From Embiotoca jacksoni (lineage: Eukaryota; Chordata; Actinopteri; Embiotocidae), in assembly GCA_022577435.1 (NCBI GenBank), contig JAKOON010000015.1:15130830-15194829 (forward strand): a stretch of DNA of 64,000 nt, in the 5' to 3' direction. The notes under the pieces are model-generated. The model did not search any database. It was not told where the DNA came from and saw only the letters and a list, made by a program, of their open reading frames with translations. Each line of letters starts with the position of its first letter. The first letter of the stretch is position 1. Below are positions 22,085-36,400 of this stretch, in pieces. Made by a program: the position numbers and the translations under genes.

Positions 22085-25000
22085 GTGAGTGTGGTGCTGA
22101 GGCTAGGCAAAAATGTCATCTTTGTGTCTCCTCGGGGCATCCAGTCCGACTCTCAGTCTTTCTCTCCAACACATGCACATGTGTGAGTGCCCAGGGGGCC
22201 TTTTAAACTGAGCTGTGGGGCCCTGAAGTGTTAGTTAAGATGCCTTAAGTGATTTCCGAGTGTGTTAATGGTCAGTGTTTTGTTGCTTCTGCCTTCAGAC
22301 CTGCTGTCAGATTTGTATGAAAAGCGTGAATGAGACAAAGTGGAGCATGAAAAACTTGGCTGCAGGTTCTTCAATGAAAATTGGCCTTTTTTTTTAGGCT
22401 ATAAAGATGAAGGCATCCACAGAATTGGGCCTAATTCATCAGCAGCTTTGTTTCAAAGTCTGTCAAATAGGTTTTTAGAAGTGATCAGTCTGAAAGTTGA
22501 GTTTACAGCTGTTTTCTAACCAGCTGCCACATCTGTATCTTTTCAAAACAAATATTTGTGTCAGCTGATGAAAAAGTGACACATCGGATGATTTGATTTA
22601 TTACATTAAACTGCGTAAAGTAAATGTGTGGCGATAAAGTTGCAGACATTTGTAAGGTGGGATCATCTTGTCCGGGGACCAAAATTGAGCTGCTATGTCC
22701 CTAATTATGGTAGCTCATCATTCCTCCTACTGTTTGAACAATGTGTCATTTTATTTTCTCTGCTTGAATAAACTTACTGCCTGGCACGAGATTTGCTGCA
22801 GGAGAATTTGATTAAACACGCATTGATTAAGGGTTATGCAACATGTGAGGACAAACCGAACTAATGAAGGTCCTGTAAGTACGTTTCCACATGAAGACTC
22901 TCTTTGAGATAGGGCCTCAAGGTCAGTCATTAAAGCAGGACCCACTATAAGGCCCCCTGTCCTGTCATGTCATGTCAGCTGATATTCTCTTGATTGTTAC
23001 ATTTCCCCTCTGCAAGGCTTTAATTGAATTAGGGCAAGACTGGTGCCAACCGGGAGACTCCCTGGAGACAATCTGTAACCCAATCTTTGACATTTGTCAT
23101 CGCGTTATTTGTGAATAAGTGGAGAAGGGGCCCAGGATCTTCTCTGCATAGGAGCCATACTGTCTTGCTACAGCCTGCACACACACTCACCCACGCTGAC
23201 ACTGTTTTCTTTAAATAGAAGGCAAGCTGAATCTTCTCTGAACAACGGAAATCACGGCAGAATCCATATCCCCACGGTCTAAAGTGACTATAGCTGGAAG
23301 GAGGGGGATGAACTCAAATTGCTTCAGTCAGACACAGATTGCTGAGCTGCATATGTGCGAGTAAAACACATGTCCACTGGGTTGTCTAGCTTTCATCCGC
23401 TGGTCACCAGCTTCCTTCCTTCCTTCCTTCGATCTCCTCTCTTTCTGCTTCCTCGCTGTATAACTAGTGTTGTCTTTCAACATGAGCACATGAACCTATT
23501 ATGATTGATTTATTCAGGCATGCCCTCATCTGACTACTGATGCAACGGAGCTGCATAAGAGAGAAAACACAAACTCGAATTGACTTCTTCTGCTTGTCTT
23601 CTCTTCTCTTCTCTTCTGGTCAGCCACTGCATTAAACATTACTCTCTTTTTGATCTGCCACTTCATGGTTTCTGTGGAGCTCTCGTTTTGACGCTGACGG
23701 TCTTCATTTTGACTTTCAACTGCTGTGGTCTGATTGAGGCTGTGAGCGATAACATGCTAAAAATAGGGAGCCGAAAGGATCTGAATGGCTGTTTTTTTTA
23801 GGGGGGGGGAATTAAATTTTAGGCCTCGGTGCTGCTGACTGCTGCAGCTTTTGACCAAAAGTGGTCATTGGATTGTTTTTCCCTGTGGCCTTCTCCCCCC
23901 CCATGCTTCTTCCCCCGGTAGGGTTCATTTTTAGAGATCAGTGGCCAACCTATTAGCCCTGCTACAGTTACCACACATATGCTGAAGAGTCTTCAAGACA
24001 TAAACAGTTCACTGCAGATATACGTTTGTGTATCTGACAGAAAAAGGAGAAAATGAGTGGGATGTGAGAAGGTTTTCCTGCATAGTGTGTGAGAGTCTGT
24101 TTTATCATTGCATGTCCATGGGCAACGATCTGGTTTGTTTTCATTCCCACACCCTCTTTTGAAGTCTGTGAAACAGTTGCCAGACAGCAGCCTTCTGAAA
24201 CAACCTCCTCTCTTTAGTGAATTTAGATTTTAGTTTTTTTAGTTTTTTTGAATCAGCCAGAGGGCAGTGAATAGAGCAGAGATGCTGTGCGGCCCAAGGC
24301 AATACTAGAAATACTGGCTGCCTCAGCTGGCTAGTTAGTGAGGTGTCAAAAGCTTTCTTTTTCTTTCCGTGTACACTCTGCTCATCCAAACCACATAGAA
24401 CCTCATTAAAGCAGGCTCGGACTTGTGTCAACATATAGCATCCAAGACGTTGCATCGACATCAACAGGGCTCGGATACTGCTTGCAGATGTTGTAATGGA
24501 GAGAAATGTAAAATATCTTTTCAATGGGGGGGATGGGTGCATCAAAGAATTAGAGCAGTGTTGTTAAAAAACACATCACATCAAAGGAAGACGTCATGGA
24601 TCTGATTGCAATTAGGCTTGCAACATTTTTTTTATTGATGAACCTGCTGATTATTTTATTGGTTAATCAAGTAATTTCAGAAAATGATGACTAAATGCTG
24701 CAATGTTCATAAGCCCAAGGTGACATGGCGTCATCGTTTCCTCTTTGTAATTTGAAAAATAATTTGTTGTCTTACATTTAGTTCCGTCATCTAGAATCCA
24801 ACTCGGATTTATTGGCAAGTAAAATTTTCACATACAAGGAATTCCACTTGGTGTTGTGGTGCATAACAGTAAAAAAGCAAGGCAAAAAAATAAGTCACGT
24901 TACAAAGTGGGAAATTACAGCCAACACAAAAGGCAGGTGGTATTTCACTACAGTTTTATGATAAAGAATGAGTATAAAAAATATGTGATATTGCAGGTTT

Positions 25001-28000
25001 GCATGGTGTAAACAGTATGTGAAGTGTGCTTTATTGCAAATGTAAGTAGCAGGTGCTGTAAAAGGGCACAGGCAGTAAATGGAGCTTTTGAAAACTACAA
25101 AAACGACAGGAATCACACTATGTTGTGATTTAATCACTGTATCATTTAATACTGAGTGGCAACACACTGATGACGACATGGATATTTTGCACTACGGGTT
25201 GTATCAAAACACACTTAATGTGTATTTAATGATAGACTTCAGGGTGGGGGCAATTTTAGATGATGTAAAAAAAAATGTGGGGAAATACACTTATTTGCTT
25301 TCTTGCCAGGAAATAGATGAGAAGATCAATATCATTCTCATTTCTGCATTATTTGAGGAGCTGGAGCGAGGAGACGGTTATCTTAGCTTAATCTGCATTT
25401 GCAGCGTGGTCAGAGGTGATAGAAGAAGGCAAGAAAGTTAAGCAAGATATCTGAATCCTTCATTAAATTTGACTCTGTCACTGTTCTCCCTTCTCACTGG
25501 AACCAATCATTGTACCAGCAGATAAATCAGCCAGGGCTTGATTAAAATCTGGAAATCTCCTTTTTTCTTTCAATATCTTTTTGCACCACACACCCGCTCT
25601 CACACAACAATGCAGATTCAATTTTGAAAGTGTTTAAAATCAGTGTTCAATTTGGGCATATCCATCGGCAGACTCAGTCATATTAGATGTTGGCTCGGTG
25701 AAGGGATTTTTCTGCTAAATGGAGATTGATTTTTAGCTGACACATGCAAATAACTTGCATTGAAGTGATAACCCTGGGCTCGCCATCCATTTAATGGCAC
25801 CATGAGCCATTTGTTCCTTACTGGGGATGTACAGAGAGTCAGCTGTAGTCCTCCTCCTGGTCTCACTGTCAGGCTGTGGCTTCAGCCACTGGAAAATTAC
25901 CTTAACTGTTGAAGATGCTCACTATAAACCTGTTTAACTTACCTGAGGAGCTGCTTCTCGGTGTGTTTTTTGGCCATAATTTGAGCTTTTCTACTGTTGA
26001 TTTCTTGTCCTAACAGGGCTCACTCTTTCATGCAGTTTCAATCAGTGCTGTTTGTGAGTGGGCTGAGATGGATTTCTAACCATGGAAGAGGCGACGGGAC
26101 GGCTCAGAGCAAAGAGGGACCAATAATGTTAAAACCACAGGGACAATGACCATTTTTAGCTCGTCCCTCTTTAGTTCACTTGCTTTATAGTCAGGTTAGA
26201 TGGCCCTTTCATTTTTAACTTCATTATTCATGTCTTGAATTAAAGAGTAGAGAGGACTTTTGACAGTGATCATGCAGCATAATTCACCTTCTTTTCAAAA
26301 TCAAGGACACGTACTCAGTTGCTGTTGTTTCAGGTATTTTAATGGGTTTATGTGGACATTTTCATTTTACTTCAGAATCAGAGGGTGGGTTATGTATGTA
26401 TACCAAGCAGTTTGGATTCCTCCTGAGCTCACTCTCACTGGAGAGATGAAAGAAAGACCCGGCATGTGACTAATTTCAGCGTTTGCATTACAGGATTAGA
26501 GAGAGCGAGCGCAAACAACGGGTGATAGAGGCAGAAGACCAAGGACACCAGCGTGTGCCTGAGTGTATGAATATTTATGTGTGAGTTTTGCAAGCATGCA
26601 GAAGAAGATGTTTTCTCCCTTCATGGATGGTGACGGTTCAGTTGGAGATGAGAGGGGCAGACCGGTGTTTCACTCCCAGGGAGAGATGACTTCAGTTTGA
26701 GACTGAAATGTCAAAGACCCATCAGGAACACACACCTGCTTCACGCTATCAGTGCCCTCAGCCTGTTTGAAAAAATTGTCTTAATAGGCACTCCTCTTTA
26801 AAAAAGATGACATCAATTAAATACATTTAAGATGGAAAATTATAAATATTGTAAAGCAGATATTTTGACATTGGATCACAAACTATCCCCCGACTCTGCT
26901 GTTCACCTCTGCTCTATGGAGCTATTGTACTGTCGCATCTTTTGGTTCATTGTTTTGGTTTTCTGGCCCCTAACTTTACCGCTGTGGTTACCTTACTCTG
27001 CTCTCATCAGCAAAGAAGTATCTTAACTGTCCACTGGCTAACTAGCACCAACTGCAGAACAACACTCTTAACAAATAGCTGGTATAGAATTTAGCAGCTA
27101 CAGAGACAGCTATTCCCTTCAGGACCAAAACCAATTTAAAAGGAGAGTAAATAATGAACTTGGACTTTGAATATATTGCCAAAGTGGGCATTAAATCGGT
27201 TAGTGTGGGTTTAAGGACAATAAATAAAAGTTGATCTCATCTGTTACGCTGTAGACATGGTTTCACCAGCCAGCTCATTCACTTCCATTTACCTCCATTT
27301 ACAAGTCTACTATGTCTAGCAAATTTGATCTGAGCTGCTACACTGATCAGAGAGACTCCGTTCACCACCTGACTCCGGCTCACGCATCAACAGCAGGTTC
27401 AGTCACACACAGTGAGGTGTCCTTGAGTAAAACTGAATTCCCTGCAGCTCCAGCAGTTTACTCAGCACTTTCACTACAGGGCAAAAGAAAAAAGAGGAAA
27501 CCATCAAATGAGGATCCGCAATATTGCTCATTATTGCCGTTATCCTCCTGTACCTATTGCTGTCCTTTGTGGTAAAAGCTGACGCTCAACATTTCAGTCC
27601 TTCCTCGAAGTCAAGCGAAGCAGAAAGTGCAGAGCACATGGGAGGTCATGTTCTGCTGGAAAATACTTGTGCAGCAGAGAAGAGACCAAAGAGCTGGAGA
27701 GCTCCGGCGAAAATTCTTCTGACCTTTTGGTAATTTGTCCCAGGTGGTGAGGTTTGCTTTTTTTTTTTTTTTGTCGTGAGAAGACTGTCAGAGAGCGACA
27801 GAGGAGTGGATTCAAGGAGTGAAACACAGGAAATAAATGGATCATGAATGGGGATTCTGCCTGTCAAGCAACCTAAATGTTTATCCCGGGAGTAAACAGC
27901 TCTAATCTCTTCCCTAAAATAAATGTGAGGCTTGTTCAGAGATCCTCTGACTGTAATAACACTTAATGCTTCTGTGTGTGTTTCTATGTGAAAACCACCT

Positions 28001-31000
28001 CCTCTCTTTGAAAGATTAGAGCATCTAATGAGTTAATAAGAACATGCACATCTCAGGTATGTGTATATGACATGACAGAATTGTGAGTGTGTGTGTTTGC
28101 CAACAGCATGTAGCGTCAGATAAGAGTGCCTCCTTCAGCCTCAGTGTGCTGTCCTTCCCTGCTGGCACTGACTGCTCAATAATTTAACACCCTCTCTTTT
28201 CAAACACTTCTGCTAAAGCCCCCTGACTAAATATACACCCTCTTTCAAGCAGAAGCAAGCCACAAGGTCATGATTCTCACACACACACACACACGCGCAC
28301 ACACACACACGCACACGTGTGGAGTTTTGTGGGAGGAGGTCTTGTCTGGAAAGCTGTTTGTGAAGTTTGAGCTTTGTGGCGTTTAGCTCCTCTTTGTCCT
28401 CCTCCACTTCACCCACTCTTCTCCCAGTGGGAATAGTCTGAGCTGACATGTTGCTGAAGGGTGGGTTTGGTAATGGAGCTGTTGTGTTTGGTTGCCAGTC
28501 CCCCTCCGTCACCCCATCACCCTGTTTTCTCTTTTCACCTATACTTTCCCTCCCACCATCTCTCTCTCTCCCTCCCTCCCTCCCTGTGGGGTTGGCAGTG
28601 AATGAACGGGACACACAGCCTCCATCCTCAATGTCAACCTGCTGTCACCCCATTCTTAGCTTCTCCACCGACCCGACCGTGTGCGCATTGCCTCGGCTGC
28701 TTTCCATGCTCAGTTGCTCAACGTGGTGCGCTAACACTAACACTCCCTGTTTTAAATACCAAGCATGCTGATTGTGTTGGAAGTGTAGGTTGAAAATCTA
28801 GTTTGAGACGTTGCAAAGCTACAAGCCTGGCTCTGAATGCATAACGCTCGCCTACGGCTGTACTATATTTGTCCATTCAAAGCAATGCTATTAGGCTGCA
28901 CAGTCTTTTGTGTGTTTTCGCTCTGCAGCTGATTAACAGTCTCTAAATCGAATCGCATGCCTGGAATTGACTCGGCTGCTCGGTCTAATCTACACTTTGT
29001 TTTGAAAGTGGGACATTCTTCACGTAGATGGCAGTTATGTAAAATGCTGAAACGAAAGAATGTTTGTGCGGTATCATCTACCATTTGAATCCAATTCCAG
29101 GCGCTGAAGTCTGTGTGCCAGCGCCACAATTGTTTGTTTGTCTGTGCGTGATTGAGAAAATAGATGAGTCAGTTGGAGTTTGCCTTCTCGCTGTCTTGGC
29201 AGTGAAGGATGGCAGGAGGAGACTGTTGGCGGAGGGAAGGTAGCAAGTCGCAGCTGTTCAGAGTTAGCGACATTGGTGTGATTGTGTACACAAGGAGACT
29301 GAACCATGATATTTGTAATGCCCACCGTTGTGGCCCTTCCTCCCTTTGCGCTGGCCAGATGGCCCTGTGGGTAGGACAGGTGCATCCTGGTAAATGGAAA
29401 CAGGCCTCCTACGTATGTTTGTCTGCCACGTCTCTTATCAGTATAAATACCCAGAAGCTGTATGAGCCAACCGAGATCATTTTTAAACTTCGAAGACCTC
29501 TCATTATAAAAGACTTCATGGCTTCTTTTTCAATTTGGGATGTCTGTTCTAACTTAGTTTGAATGAATATTTCTGCCCACATGCTGGTGTGTGCTGAAGC
29601 CACTCTGCCGCACAGATGTGCTGCACAGCCTTCCAGACATGGATCCATCCAGACAGAAGGAATGCAGCTGATATGAATGTTTGATATTTGCACATGGTTT
29701 CTATTCACGGGGGAGAACTGCGAGTTACAAACTTTCAAATAAACTCTGCGGCGAACCAATCTGCCGCCAGGTTGTCTTTAATTTACTCTGTAACAAAGGC
29801 TCACAGGATAAGAGAAAGGCTCGCACTTCACAGAATGTCATTAATTGGTGCTTGTGATTAAAACTGGGAGGCAGAGGGATCTTGTGCACACGTGTGTTCT
29901 GCATGCATTCTCAGGGAGAGTGTGTGTGATTGTTTGTATTTCAGGATCTTGCTGGATCTCTGCTGTGTACTGTTGACTATGCCCCTTAAGATTTATGATG
30001 CTTGAGGTTTTGTTTTTTTTTCTGTGGTTCCCTCATCTTTTTCAGGGCACCTATTGAGAAGGGTGGTGCAGGGGCAATCTTAAACACTGACAAGGCTTTC
30101 TGGTGAACCATCTGCTGTGTAAGGTTTAGATGGAGTTATTGGTCCTTAGGAGAAAATGGATGAGGATGAAAAATAAATGAGAAGGAAAAAAACAGGGAGA
30201 GCGTGGAGGGCCAAAGAAGCAGATTGAAAGTTGTTTGAAGACAGAGTCCACATTTTCATCAGAGTAACTGCAATAAATAAAGTTAATCTTCAATGAGATT
30301 TCAAGGTGATTTCAATCCGGATCTGTCCGACCTTTTTGTTTGTAATCCTGAAGCATTTCAACAGAGGCTTAAAGGTCTCACATAGCAGGCTGGTTGTAAA
30401 CCCTGCACTTACACCCTCTCAGGATGTGGTTCTCTACTTGCTGGCAGAGCTTTCTGTTTGAGGCGCTCAGAAGTATTGTTGGACTAATTTAGAACTGGAT
30501 TATTCTAATACTCTGACCTGAAGTGACCTAAATAAACCTGTTGTTATTTTTACAGTGGCAATGCACATTAAGCTGGCTAGTTATGTGCTTTGAAATGGTC
30601 ACTCTATTGTATCTCAATATGCAACAGTGTTCAATGCTAATGGTGAAATGAATACATACTGGACTTTAAATGGCTTACAAGATGAATGAAGATGCATGTT
30701 TTTTTGTTTTATTTAAAAAGCTACACATTTGAATAATATAACCTCAGATTTTCATGATAGTTTAGAGCATTTATACGTATGTGTAGTTTGAGTAAATCTA
30801 GCATCAGTGTATCATTTTCATGACTGATTCATCAGTCAAAATGTGAGTCAAACAGTGAAAAATGTCAATATCCATCACCGTCTTTAAATTGCTTTTGTTT
30901 TTTGACCAACTGTCCAAAGTCCGAAAACAATAATTTCGAGAAAAGCAGAAAATCCTCACATTAGAGAGGCCTGAACCAAAGAATGTTGCTCAGGCAACAA

Positions 31001-31921
31001 ATGAATCACCGAGAGTACTTATTCAACCAAGAATTTTAGCTCCTTCCTTTACTGAAGAAACACTTGGTGCAATCTTAGTTTTGACCTCCGTCTATGTTTA
31101 TCTAACATGGACTTGTCAGGCATTAAAGATGGTTAATGGAATACTATAAACTGAACTTTTGATGACTTCAAACTGCAGAGGCAGTGGTATGACAACAGAC
31201 AACAGAAAACAATGTGCAAAGTTTTAGGCACTTTAGATGTTTGGATTGTGATTTGTAACGTCATACCATCAGGAAGCCATTTGATCGGTCCCACATTCAT
31301 TCTGCAGCCGGACCACTGCTCCAAAATTTATAGTCAGAGTTAAAAAAAAAAAAAAAAAAACTATCAACAACAGAGTCCTGTATCGGATGTCATTGCCCTC
31401 ACACAACTCAAACTTCCCTAACATGCTTGGAACACGCGACCTGCCAAGTACTTAAAAACTGTGTACAAGTCTACTAAGGAGAAAAACATTTTCGCACCAA
31501 TATTCATCTGATTCAAAGTTTTTTTCTGTCAAATGCACTTTGGGTATTTAAAGGATATTGAAAGCATCCTCATTTTACTTTTCAGTGCCTAAAACCTTGG
31601 CACTGCGCTCTATAAAATCTAGCATATTGGTAAATGGGTCTTGGTTAAAGGAGCTTTTGCAGCATGTCTCTGCAGAGGGTCACATGCTTTGGATGGATGG
31701 GAAGTTTAGAAGCAGATAAACACGGTTGATAATTGACTAATGTGGTGCAGAGGAGACTTGTGGTGATCATGCTAACAGCCCAATGCTCACAGGATCTCCG
31801 CTTTCTTTCCGAGAACATCTCTAAGCTGATGATGTAAGGAGTGCAAGAGACGGCAGGGCAGGTTAGATTTACACTAATCCCACTGGGCAGATTTGGACTA
31901 AATTTTCTCCATGGATTCAAT

Positions 31922-31957
<36 letters not shown>

Positions 31958-33402
31958 ATCTGGATGTCTTAAATTCTTTAATTAATTCTTCTTTCCCGTT
32001 CTGTTTGACCTTTTTAGATATTTCTAGATTTCCCTCCCTCTGTAGTGTGTGTTTACATATCCAGTACCTGCATGTGTTTGTTAACCAAGAAAATCTGTAT
32101 GTTGCCCTCTTCCTGACTTTATTTAATGAGCTTATCCAGTCGCAGAGCTGGCAGCTATACTAATGCTGCTCAGAGGAGGAAGAGATGCTTCATTGAGGGT
32201 GAGAGGAGAGGAGAATGATGACATGACTGAGAGGGAGAGAGGAGGACGGGGGTTGGGGGGGATGCTAAATGAGAGGGACTGAGAAAGCGGCTGAGAAATA
32301 AAAATGCTACTGGCTTACAGAAGTGTAAGTGAAGATAGTGAAGGAGAGAGCTTAAAGCTGCTGTTTGGAGGTGGAGAAAAGGCGGGGAAGAAGTTATTTC
32401 TTTCAGAGGAGATGAGGATAAAACGGATGGATGCTGAGCAGCATAGCCTCACTCGCAGCCTAAAGATTTTCCAGGTCTGCTGTCTGCGGTACAACTCCTG
32501 TTAGTCAGGGAGCATCGAGTTTGTGTAGATTCACAGACTTTAAAAAATCCGTGTGACGCAAAGAGCTGACAGATAAAGGCAAAACATAGTGTAACGGTAC
32601 AACAAGCGGCAAGTTGGATTGTGTATGAAGTGCCAGTGGAGCTTTATCATCATTTGATCGTAAATCTGCCAGATTGAGGGCCACGGCACAAAGGGGAAGC
32701 TCCTCCTCCCAGAAAGCATGACATACTTTTCCACCTCTTTCGTCTTTTGTTCATCTTCTCTCTCACACTTGCTCTGTCTCTGCTGACCTTTCCCTACAGT
32801 AACTGTCTCTGTTTTCTCTCCCTCTCTTCTCCTCCTCCTATCGCTTCATCCACTCCCTTTCCTTCCGCCTTACCTACTCATCTATTCTCTCTCTGATCCC
32901 TTCATGATCTCCTTTGTCCTCAGAAATCAAAGTCTGTCATTCACCCCCTACAGGTTACACTTCTGTCAAGGGAGTGAAACTGGAGATGTGTGTGTGTGTG
33001 TGTGTGTGTGCGAGGAAGCGGGAACAGTGAAGGACAGAGGTTCTTCCTCTACAGATCAAACATCTGATGCACATACAGTCTAAACTAAAGCAGATATTTC
33101 CCTCTTTGCCAGAGGTGTCTGGATTTGTCAGTGTTGTCTCATTCCTTCTTTTTTCATGTCTTCTCTGACCTTTTGCTCTATACCTTCTGTATCTCGCTCC
33201 ACCTTGCTATATCTATTTCCCCCTTCTCTTTTTTTTTTTCACCTCTGTCTCCCTCCTCCTCGTCCTCCCCACACACCCCCCACCCGCAGAGTCACCTTAT
33301 CTCTCTGCAGTCTGTCTGACTTATTTATCACTGCTCTGAAATATTAAAGAGTCTGCTGCCTCTAATCCTGAAGGCAGTTCACGACTTTTACTTACAACAT
33401 AT

Positions 33403-33467
<65 letters not shown>

Positions 33468-36400
33468 ACACACACACAATGTAAATCATAGCATCTCCTG
33501 AGCATGGCACACACTCTCACTGTACTGTGTACAAACTAAGTGACATGTTGTTTTAGAGTCTCCTCATATGGACTGACAGTGCACACAGAGCCTTAACAAA
33601 TTCTGCTCCTGTGGGACCTTGTAGATAGATACATACTGTCAGGAAGACTTGTGGCATGTGTGCTTGAGTGATTGCCAGTCAGCAGTATACATGCCAGTTC
33701 CAGGACACCTATGAACATTAGTCCTGACTCATATGGGACAAGTGGAACCACTGCTGTTGGTGGCTCCTTGGAAACTAAAGACTCAAATGGACCCGAAAAA
33801 GCCCCAACATCTCTGTCAGTGCCTTATTCCTCAAGAAGTCTTGAGGACTTACGATCCGGCTGAAGTGCTTTATGGATAGCCCATAGGTGAAACACCTCTC
33901 AGCACACCTTTCTGTTGTAGGATTAGGGAGACCTTGTGCAACACTATGAATGCCTCACAGGAAAAACGGTGTCTCCACATCACTGCATTGCGTTGTATAA
34001 TCTCCTCCTTCAAGCCTCATGATTGCAGATTTTGGTATCAATTTAAAGTTTTTTTAATTAAAAAGAAAACATGATAAAGTCTTAAAAGAGTATTCGATTT
34101 AGTATTGAATGTCTGCAAATGACTGATAGACAAAAAAAGATTAAAAAAAAAAAAATGGTGCAGCATCAGCCCAGATATTGTGACTTATTTCCTCCATAAT
34201 ATAATCACTTTCCAAAAACACTGGATCCTACTCTTCCCATATTTGTAATTCCCTACTTCCCACTTCCCTGCATGTCAAACTCTGTGCTCTAAGTTTGGAG
34301 AGCTTTCTCTAGAGCAACAGAAGACATTACACAACTTTGACCCATTGTATTTTGGAGTAAATTGACTGTGGCATGTAAAAATGCTGGGTAGTCTCCTTGT
34401 TTTTAAAGTGCGTATGCCTGATTTTACAGATGAGATGCTCATATTGGTTGACATTTGATGGTGATGGGGGATGTTAGTGTCGTAGTCTCTACAGGTATGT
34501 TTCCACACGCACGCACACACACACGCACACGCACACACAAACATATACACAGGGGCTCATGCTGGCCTTTATTTTTTAGCAGACAGTCCTATGGGGGGCA
34601 GTGGTGTCTATGGTTGGAAATGGTGAGCAGACCTGAGTGGAGTGCGTCCGCTCCATGACGGTGCTGCACCTGCTGTGGAAACTGGGCTGCCTTGAAGACC
34701 CGTGGCCTGCCGCCTGCTGGCTCTGTCACTGTGACGCCCACTGCCCCCCCTCACCAGGCCTGACAACAAACGTACAATCTGTCAAGAGCTAGCAAACCAA
34801 AAGTGAACAAAAATGATTAGAAGCATTTTAAATTCAAAATGATTCCCTACGTAGGCAACCTTATTCGGCATAAGCATCGATTTAGCTGGACCGCACTGAA
34901 AGCAGAGTCGTTGGATGCTTTCCATGTGAAGCTTCTTGAATGTCTCCAGCGGCCCACAGTATAGGTTGGAGCGGTAATGGACAACGTTTAGGATTGTTTT
35001 GGAAAGTGGGCAGCGGGTTTGGTGTTTGGCTACACATCCTGTCCTCATTACGTTGAACGGGAACTTGGCTGCGTTAAAGTTTTGCAGCATGTGTCATCGT
35101 CACAACGTCATCATCTGTCATTCTACTCTTTCCCACTTAAATCAGTTTGACCTGAGGGAATAAGTAATTCTATTACAGATATAAATAAAGGAAAATAAAC
35201 ATCAGTGGGGTCAATAGGAATTTTGCTGTGTTGCTTCCAGACCGTAACTGATTCAATCACTAGCTTGTTTTCTTTCGCAGATTGAAGAAGACTAGCGCAC
35301 AGTGATGGTGGATCAGATTTTTATTTCTCACAGACATCCGTTGCTCTTGGCCAGTATCTCCTCTGCCAATGTGTGGGATGGCTTGGTCTCCTGCAAGCCT
35401 GTCACACAGACTGACGTGGTGCTGGATCTACCTCTGTCTCTGTCCGTGTGTCTGGCAGGACTCGCATACTGACAGTAGCTACTTCTCCTTGGTCCAATTC
35501 TTCTGTACTGTTCCTGTATTCATAGCTTCACCACGCAAAGTCCTGTCCCAGTATACACCTGACAATCCTCATACCCAGAGTCACTTGAACCAAGTCTGCT
35601 TCATAGAGGTCCATATAATCCTCGCAGTGTGATGCTCACAGGCATGCACACAAAAGCCTTTATTCCTGTCTGCAAGCGTTACGAGAGCAGCGGCAGCAGA
35701 TGGAGTAGATGAGGATTGATTTTTATGAATGTCTGTATGTTTATCAGCAAGTGCAGTTTTGTTTTGCGCGCACACACACAAACAGGCATCGCATTGATTG
35801 TTGTGTTTTTTTTTTTTTTTTTCCTCTCTGATGAATGGGAACACAGATTTGGGGAGATGGCAGGAAGCCATTGTTTGGACTACAAACGGAAAGTCAAATT
35901 TGCAGCCGTGCGTATCACTGAATTACACCGAGGTTAGGAATGGTGTTGTTGTATAACCTGGTAATAAACTGTGTATTATATACCTGCACACATTCTTAAA
36001 GACTTTGGTGTAGCACTTGTATTTAAGGCTGTCTTCAGTGATGCATTTGTTTTTCTATGTCACTAATCAGACTGAGATAGAAGAGGCATGCGGTTTGTAA
36101 TTAACGAGATAAATGCAACATCTGTCTCCAGAGTGACAGCTAGAGAAAGTGGGTGAGGTTAAGGAGGAGGAGGAGGATGTAGATTGAAGCACCGGAATAA
36201 GGATGTGAGGGAGATGATGATGATGATGATGATGATGATAAGGGAAACAAGTTATAGCTGTGAGCTGGTGCTGGAGTAACTAAAGGTGAGAGAGGGAGGG
36301 ATGACACCAGCAGCCTGCAGTGCTATTAAAATGAAAAACCATCAGCTTATTCACACATGCGTCTCCTACAAAACAGATCAGCAGAAATCCAGGCGTCGCT

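Noticed and set aside
21772..22206. 144-codon open frame overlapping PPM1L exon 1 in another frame
   Set aside because: GC-rich shadow of a real coding exon, with no independent support. The same holds for the minus-strand frames at 21743-22140.
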